The notes under the pieces: model-generated
What the model saw: the letters and a program-made list of their open reading frames with translations, nothing else
What the model was told of the DNA's origin: nothing
Databases searched by the model: none
Shown: positions 59,089-64,000 of the stretch, piece after piece
Position numbering within the stretch: position 1 is the stretch's first letter
Layout: each line of letters starts with the position of its first letter
Program-made: the position numbers and the translations under genes
Assembly (NCBI RefSeq): GCF_004341945.1
Contig: NZ_SMBP01000010.1
Coordinates: 1-64,000, forward strand
Origin: Longicatena caecimuris
GTDB lineage: Bacteria > Bacillota_I > Bacilli_A > Erysipelotrichales > Erysipelotrichaceae
Direction of reading: 5' to 3'
Length of the DNA: 64,000 nt

Positions 59089-61869
59089 ATGAAAAAGTTA
59101 ATTCCTATCATTTTAAGTATCGTAACAGCATTCAGCTTGTTAATGCCTGTGCAAGCCAAAAAAGATGATTCTGCGTTGCCAGATGATAACAAGATTCGCT
59201 TGGTCAATGTTACAGAAGACGGCCATTATGAAATCATCAAAGAAAATGATTCCTATGCTGCTGCTAAGGTTTCTCATACCCTTTTACAGCATCAATATGA
59301 AAATCTAGGCATAGCAAAAGGACAAACCTTTTTATCGATAGAAAATGGCGTAGTTGAATTTAAAAAAGCACAAGATTGCAGTGTCAATATTACCTATACA
59401 AATGCAGCGAATCAAGAGGAAGGTTATACCAATGGGTGTTATGGTGCCGATGGAGCCTTTTTAGAATATAACGATGGCAATGGTATGGTGAAATTTCAAT
59501 TGTCAGGTGTCATCGGATCTACTTCCATTGAAAATGTGACAATCCATCCCCTTACTACTCTTCCAAATGTTTCACACTTTGAGGTGCATAATGGTATCTT
59601 GTTGCATTATTTGAAAAGTGATATTGCCAGTAAGGGCTATGATAATGTTTTGCATTTAGGTCAAGCCCCTTCTTACCTTAAAGAAAAGACAATTTACTAT
59701 AGCTATGACAGTCATTATTTTTATAAAAACTTTTCTGCCATGATCACAGATGTGCGCAAAAGTATCCATACACAAGCAGTAAACGCAAAACAGCCATATT
59801 ATAATTATTATCAATATGTCAATCATCGTTCGACAACCACTTATTCCTATGAAGATGTTCATGCTTATTTGCAAAACACTCGTCTCTTAAAACAATCTAT
59901 CACCAAATTTGAAGGTACTTATCTGCATGACATTCTCACTCAGTCTATGATCGTACAAGGGGAAAAAGGGTTTTTTCAATACCAAAATCAGTTTGGCGCA
60001 AATGCCCTTATGATGCTTTCCTTAGCCTTAAACGAAAGTGCCAGCGGACGCAGCGCCTTATCTTATAATCGCAACAATTTGTTTGGTCATGCGGCCTATG
60101 ATTCTGATGTAGAAAAAAATGCCTCACGCTACTTACGCGTAAGTGACAGTATTTACGCTCATGCAGCCCATTACATATCATCCTCTTATTTAAATCCGAA
60201 CCAATTTCAATACCATGGCGGTCATTTCGGAAACAAAGCGGGCGGTATGAATGTTTCTTATGCTAGCGATCCTTACTGGGGTGAAAAAGCGGCACAATAC
60301 TATTATGACATTGATCATGCCTTACAAGATAAAGACTTAAATCAGTATGCGATTGGTATTACCGGCACTAAAAAAGTTAATGTCAGAAAAGATCCTAAAG
60401 AAGCTGCGAAGACATTATATGCTATTCCCAAAGGCACGCAAGCCAGTTTGCTTCTCTTGGATAAACAAACAGAAGGAAATGCTGTCTGGTATCTTGTACA
60501 AACCGATGTACCTTTGACAAATGATCGAAATGTTTCTGCAAATCCAACATATAACTATCGTAAAAGTTATGGGTATGTAAAAGCCAGTGAACTTTCTTTT
60601 ATCACAAATGAAAAGCATCTAAATGAAAAAAACTATGTCGATGTCAGTTTTGATGCCAATGGAGGCACTTTCTATCCAGGTTCACATACTATCACTATGC
60701 AAATAGAGAGTGGTAAAATTCCGATTATCTTAGAACCTGAGAAGAAGAATGCCTTATTTATCGGTTGGGACAAAGAAATTAAAAAAGCTGAAAAAGACAT
60801 TGTTTATAAAGCAAATTATCGATCTGTAAAAAACATCGCCTTTATTGAAAAACCGAAGCAAACTTACCAACAGCATGATTACCTGGATGTATCAAAAGGA
60901 AAGATTCAAGTAAGCTTCGAAGATGGTTCTACACAAGAACGCTCATTGACCACAGATATGGTGAGTGGCTATGATCCTACTACGCTTGGCACGCAGACAT
61001 TAACAATTCGTTATGCGGGAAAAACCTTATCCTATGAAATTCATGTAAAAAAGCAAAGTGAAAGCACCGGATCTAAGCTGCAAGAAAAAGCAGCATATAT
61101 CATTAAGACCTATAGTGATAAGGTAGGGTTAACGGATGATGCCTTAACTGAACTAGAAAAATTTCAAAATGATGTTTTGCAAGAAAGCAACAACCCCTTA
61201 GATGATGATGTATTACGTGCCGTGGATCGCATTTTGCAACCAAATTTAAAGCCACGTCTCAGTGTGCTCATTCATGATGATACCTATGATTTACAAATAT
61301 CTGGCCTTAGTTTAGCAATGCAGAAAAAGACATCGTTCCTAAATGCATGGATGCCGAAAACAGTCGTTGTGAATGTACATGATTCCATCGGCAATGAGGA
61401 AGAAACATTGTTTAAAAAAGTTGCAGAAGCAAATTATGTTACCTATGAAGCAGGCTTTACCATAGATGGAAAAGAGGATATGTCCGGTTATGATCCTGAA
61501 ACCCAAGTTTTGTATTCGATAAAGAAACCTAAAAATAGTAAGGGGAAATTATATCGCATCTTAACTGTGGATGGTGAAAACATACGCCAGTTACCCACGA
61601 CACAATCCGATACTCGCATTCTTTTCCAGGCAAAGAAAGGTAGTTTTGCGATCGTATCGATCCAAGGTGCAGCGCCTAAAGGAAGTATGGATTTTACCGA
61701 AGTCGCTACCATCAAAGGAAATGGAAAAAACTATATCACAACATACATTCTGATACCTTTTGCTGTCATCTTCTTGATCTTAATACTTGTGATTGTCCTT
61801 CTACTCATTCGCAGAAAAAACAAAATAGCTTATCGAAAAAAGAAAAGAGCGATATATAAAAATCAATAA
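59089..61869 (+). CDS. Membrane-anchored modular glucosaminidase (wall hydrolase) with SH3, B-repeat and Ig-like modules
   Basis: 926 residues. Signal peptide 1-25; unknown N-domain to ~280; a glucosaminidase domain (~285-440) with catalytic Glu about residue 315 in LALNESASGRSAL, then N-N-L-F-G-H-A-A-Y-D and Y-L-R-V-S-D-S; an SH3-like module (~440-515; VNVRKDPKE); one InlB B-type repeat (~520-585; VSFDANGGTFYPG, FIGWDKE); an Ig-like domain (~590-655; KPKQTYQQHDYLD, SGYDPTTLGTQTLTIRYAG); an unassigned region; and a C-terminal membrane helix (~893-915) with basic tail. It should trim peptidoglycan at the cell surface. GAGGTG precedes the ATG. Confidence 0.88.
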   Translation: MKKLIPIILSIVTAFSLLMPVQAKKDDSALPDDNKIRLVNVTEDGHYEIIKENDSYAAAKVSHTLLQHQYENLGIAKGQTFLSIENGVVEFKKAQDCSVNITYTNAANQEEGYTNGCYGADGAFLEYNDGNGMVKFQLSGVIGSTSIENVTIHPLTTLPNVSHFEVHNGILLHYLKSDIASKGYDNVLHLGQAPSYLKEKTIYYSYDSHYFYKNFSAMITDVRKSIHTQAVNAKQPYYNYYQYVNHRSTTTYSYEDVHAYLQNTRLLKQSITKFEGTYLHDILTQSMIVQGEKGFFQYQNQFGANALMMLSLALNESASGRSALSYNRNNLFGHAAYDSDVEKNASRYLRVSDSIYAHAAHYISSSYLNPNQFQYHGGHFGNKAGGMNVSYASDPYWGEKAAQYYYDIDHALQDKDLNQYAIGITGTKKVNVRKDPKEAAKTLYAIPKGTQASLLLLDKQTEGNAVWYLVQTDVPLTNDRNVSANPTYNYRKSYGYVKASELSFITNEKHLNEKNYVDVSFDANGGTFYPGSHTITMQIESGKIPIILEPEKKNALFIGWDKEIKKAEKDIVYKANYRSVKNIAFIEKPKQTYQQHDYLDVSKGKIQVSFEDGSTQERSLTTDMVSGYDPTTLGTQTLTIRYAGKTLSYEIHVKKQSESTGSKLQEKAAYIIKTYSDKVGLTDDALTELEKFQNDVLQESNNPLDDDVLRAVDRILQPNLKPRLSVLIHDDTYDLQISGLSLAMQKKTSFLNAWMPKTVVVNVHDSIGNEEETLFKKVAEANYVTYEAGFTIDGKEDMSGYDPETQVLYSIKKPKNSKGKLYRILTVDGENIRQLPTTQSDTRILFQAKKGSFAIVSIQGAAPKGSMDFTEVATIKGNGKNYITTYILIPFAVIFLILILVIVLLLIRRKNKIAYRKKKRAIYKNQ

Positions 61870-61885
61870 AATCATCAGATGCATC

Positions 61886-61925
61886 TGAAAAAACAATTTG
61901 CAGAAACTTGTGAATTGTTTTTTTT
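61886..61925 (+). terminator. Terminator of the glucosaminidase gene
   Basis: AAAAAACAATT pairs with AATTGTTTTTT, T-run following; its 3' half doubles as the spacer of the pepF promoter. Confidence 0.65.
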
Positions 61926-61936
61926 CGTACTACAAT
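61908..61936 (+). promoter_or_regulatory. Promoter of pepF
   Basis: TTGTGA, 17-bp spacer, TACAAT, 19 bases before the pepF ATG. Confidence 0.6.
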
Positions 61937-61955
61937 ACTAACTAGAGGTGATGAT

Positions 61956-63737
61956 ATGAAACGAAATCAGATAGATAGCGCATATACATGGGATCTTTCC
62001 AGTATGTTTGCTTCACAAGAGGCATTTAACACATGTTATCAGGAATGTGAATCCTTAGTCAATGCACTGACAAAACAAAAAGGTCATATAGCGGATACAA
62101 AAGAAAGCTTTTGTGATTTTTTTGATCAACAAGAAGAATTATCCCGAAAACTGAATAATCTTATCAGCTATGCCCGTATGTATACAGATGTAGATCCTGA
62201 TGAAGAAACAGCACAACAAAATCTTTCCAAAGCATATGTTCTTTATCAAAAAACGGTGGTCGCACTAAACTTTGTGGACTTAGAAGTCATGAAAGAGAAA
62301 GAAAGTATTGAAAAGTATTTAGCAGAGGATGCATGCAAAGCATATCGTTATCCAATGCAAGAAATCTTTCGTCGCATGCCTCATCAATTGGATGAAGAAA
62401 AAGAAGCGATGATGGCACAAATGCAGGATATTTTACGTGTACCGGAATCCACTTATGAAAGTTTCCGGCTAGAATTTGAACCAGTGATGGTAGATGGAAA
62501 ACCGGTTTTTCTAAATGGTGGTAACTACCATCAATTCTTACTAAATCCTGATGAAAAGGTACGTAAAGAAGCATTTGAACATTACTTTCAAGAATATAAA
62601 CGATATCAAAATGTCTTTCTGAATCTATTAAGCGGACATATCAAAGGAAAAGCTTTTGAAGCACGCTTACGGGACTTTCCTTCTACCTTAGAAGCAAGTC
62701 TGTTTGAAGATGGTGTAGAAAAAGCGCTGTTTGATTTGGTAGTACGAATGGGTAATGAGACGTATCGACCTTATGCCCATGAATATTTTAAGTTACGTAA
62801 AGAAATCTTAGGATTACAACAACAGCATGTTTATGATATTGCCCTTCCTTTAGTAAAATCTGTAGATATCACATATACGGTGGATGACTGCTTCGCCATT
62901 TTAAAAAAAGCGTTAGCTCCTTTAGGTGAGGATTATATCGCTATGCTTGATGTAGCTAGAGAAGAACGTTGGATTGATTTTATGCCACATGAAAAGAAGC
63001 GCTCTGGTGCTTATTCTGCAGGTACGTATGATTCCAAGCCTTTTATTCTAACAAACTTTACAGGAGAATATGATTCCCTTAGTACACTGGCACATGAATT
63101 CGGACATTCTATGCATTCTTATTATTCCCATAAGCATAATCGCGCAATGTTAGCAGAATATCGTATTTTTGTTGCCGAGGTTGCTTCTACAGTCAATGAA
63201 TTATTATTAAACGACTATTTATTAAAGCATTCTGATAATAATGACCATAAGGCTTATTTATTAAGCAATCTATTGAATCAGATGATTGGCACGATGTATC
63301 GTCAAACCATGTATGCTACTTTTGAATATCAGTTATATGAAGCCATTGAAAAAGGAGAAGCACTGTCCTCAAAAGATGTATGTGATCTGTATGAGCAGCT
63401 TAATAAAGACTATTTTGGTGACAGTGTCATTGTGGATGATTTACAGCGTTACGGCTGTTATCATGTTCCTCATTTCTATTATAACTTCTATGTGTACAAA
63501 TACACTTTAGGCATGTCGGTTGCCATTAGCTTTGCCAAGAAAATCTTAAATGGTGAAGTTGATGCCTATCGCGAGTTCCTTACAAAAGGCGGCAGTGAAG
63601 CGCCTTTAGATGAATTGATGCATGCCGGTGTAGATCCACGCCAAACGCAGGTTTATGAAGATGCCTTCGGTTACTTTAAAGAAATCCTTGATCAGTTTCG
63701 CTCTTGCGTTACCCATGAAACTTCACAAAAAAGGTAG
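61956..63737 (+). CDS. pepF: Oligoendopeptidase F (M3 zinc metallopeptidase)
   Basis: 593 residues, standard for PepF of the M3B family. Zinc site HEFGHSMH lies around residues 379-386 within TLAHEFGHSMHSYYS, with the third ligand Glu about 25 residues on in AEVASTVNELLL. N-terminal TWDLSSMF and R-K-E-A-F-E-H-Y-F-Q-E-Y are family-typical. Cytosolic enzyme trimming 7-17-residue peptides. GAGGTG precedes the ATG. Confidence 0.95.
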   Translation: MKRNQIDSAYTWDLSSMFASQEAFNTCYQECESLVNALTKQKGHIADTKESFCDFFDQQEELSRKLNNLISYARMYTDVDPDEETAQQNLSKAYVLYQKTVVALNFVDLEVMKEKESIEKYLAEDACKAYRYPMQEIFRRMPHQLDEEKEAMMAQMQDILRVPESTYESFRLEFEPVMVDGKPVFLNGGNYHQFLLNPDEKVRKEAFEHYFQEYKRYQNVFLNLLSGHIKGKAFEARLRDFPSTLEASLFEDGVEKALFDLVVRMGNETYRPYAHEYFKLRKEILGLQQQHVYDIALPLVKSVDITYTVDDCFAILKKALAPLGEDYIAMLDVAREERWIDFMPHEKKRSGAYSAGTYDSKPFILTNFTGEYDSLSTLAHEFGHSMHSYYSHKHNRAMLAEYRIFVAEVASTVNELLLNDYLLKHSDNNDHKAYLLSNLLNQMIGTMYRQTMYATFEYQLYEAIEKGEALSSKDVCDLYEQLNKDYFGDSVIVDDLQRYGCYHVPHFYYNFYVYKYTLGMSVAISFAKKILNGEVDAYREFLTKGGSEAPLDELMHAGVDPRQTQVYEDAFGYFKEILDQFRSCVTHETSQKR

Positions 63738-63769
63738 GTAGTTCATTTCCATGAGCTACCCACCTTTTT
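63727..63769. terminator. Bidirectional terminator between pepF and the LRR gene
   Basis: AAAAAGGT.GGTAG.TCA pairs with TGA.CTACC.ACCTTTTT with two mismatches; long T-runs on both strands, serving both convergent genes. Confidence 0.8.
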
Positions 63770-64000
63770 AATAAGAGAATTTATCATAATATTCCATATC
63801 TTCTAACATGGAAATATCTTCTATTGGATTTTCATCCAACCGCAATTCATATAAATTTTTTAAATTCTTTAATGGTGTCAGATCTGTAACATAGTTTGCT
63901 TTTAATGTTAGAGAACTCAAATATGTCAAATCTTTCAACGGTGATAAATCCATGACTCCATTATGATCTAAACGCAACGATGATAAATTAACCAATTTCT
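63768..64000 (-). CDS. Leucine-rich repeat protein, C-terminal part (5' end outside window)
   Basis: The frame is open to the right edge; the 3' 77 codons are visible. Three internalin-type 22-residue LRRs: LSSLRLDHNGVMDLSPLKDLTY, LSSLTLKANYVTDLTPLKNLKN, LYELRLDENPIEDISMLEDMEY (each L-x-x-L-x-L-x-x-N-x-I/V-x-D-L/I-x-x-L). There is no anchor after the repeats: it ends soon after YYDKFSY. Surface or cytosolic location cannot be told without the N-terminus. LRRs of this type mediate protein binding. Confidence 0.82.
   Translation of the reverse strand, partial: KLVNLSSLRLDHNGVMDLSPLKDLTYLSSLTLKANYVTDLTPLKNLKNLYELRLDENPIEDISMLEDMEYYDKFSY

Overview
The window is AT-rich, densely packed, mostly minus-strand bacterial DNA. 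Gene content (split transketolase, SufC plus a short SufB-type scaffold, LytTR/GHKL and VanR/VanS-type two-component systems, PTS EIIA/BglG regulation, DUF349 and DUF4314 proteins, InlB-type surface repeats) and promoters with TGn-extended -10 boxes point to a low-GC anaerobic Firmicute. An Erysipelotrichia-like gut bacterium is my best guess; this is inference, since no 16S gene is present.

Layout. 1-6300: a large secreted B-repeat surface protein running off the left edge, then a small GNAT, a LacX-type mutarotase, a Cof-type HAD phosphatase and nagA. 6639-14100: an fprA flavodiiron protein on the plus strand, then a minus-strand module of LytTR regulator, GHKL kinase and a heterodimeric ABC exporter. 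14160-20240: membrane-anchored nuclease, minimal sufC-sufB pair, a coiled-coil unknown, a DUF711/ACT pair and an unknown. 20300-23200: a response regulator followed by two histidine kinases, the second lacking its phospho-acceptor His. 23650-28107: split transketolase and tex. 28800-31060: pentapeptide-like protein, AlkD-like protein and a frameshifted DUF1905 gene.

31200-36000 is the mobile-element zone: pepT and a ferritin-like DUF2383 protein, then an IS200/IS605-type tnpB with a candidate omegaRNA/right end, a GC-rich highly structured non-coding stretch of unknown identity, an IS200 tnpA element with an RBS-sequestering leader hairpin, and a six-tRNA operon (Val-Thr-Tyr-Gln-Lys-Gly) with a near-consensus promoter and a terminator.

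36100-47700: a PII-like protein, a redox group (HxlR regulator, CcdA-TlpA fusion, RclA/Har-type disulfide reductase), dGTPase, DUF349 and DUF4314 proteins, and a BglG/MtlR-type regulator with an adjacent EIIA. 47800-58750: nrdAB, an anchored TPR-like protein, a two-gene unknown module with a shared GD(D/N)SPIY motif, a csoR-copA copper operon with promoter and operator, a YoaP-like acetyltransferase, a 500-bp IS3-family remnant and deoD. 59089-64000: a modular glucosaminidase, pepF and an LRR protein running off the right edge.

A recurrent theme is a set of intergenic degenerate tandem repeats, each with its own unit, between transcription units (near 6460, 7904, 14859, 23311, 28170, 38431, 42037, 43935 and 53476). 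The best candidates for undescribed biology are the structured RNA-like segment beside tnpB, the pseudokinase-containing signalling operon, the GD(D/N)SPIY pair and the intergenic repeats. Annotation is by reading motifs and translations only; no database search was possible.
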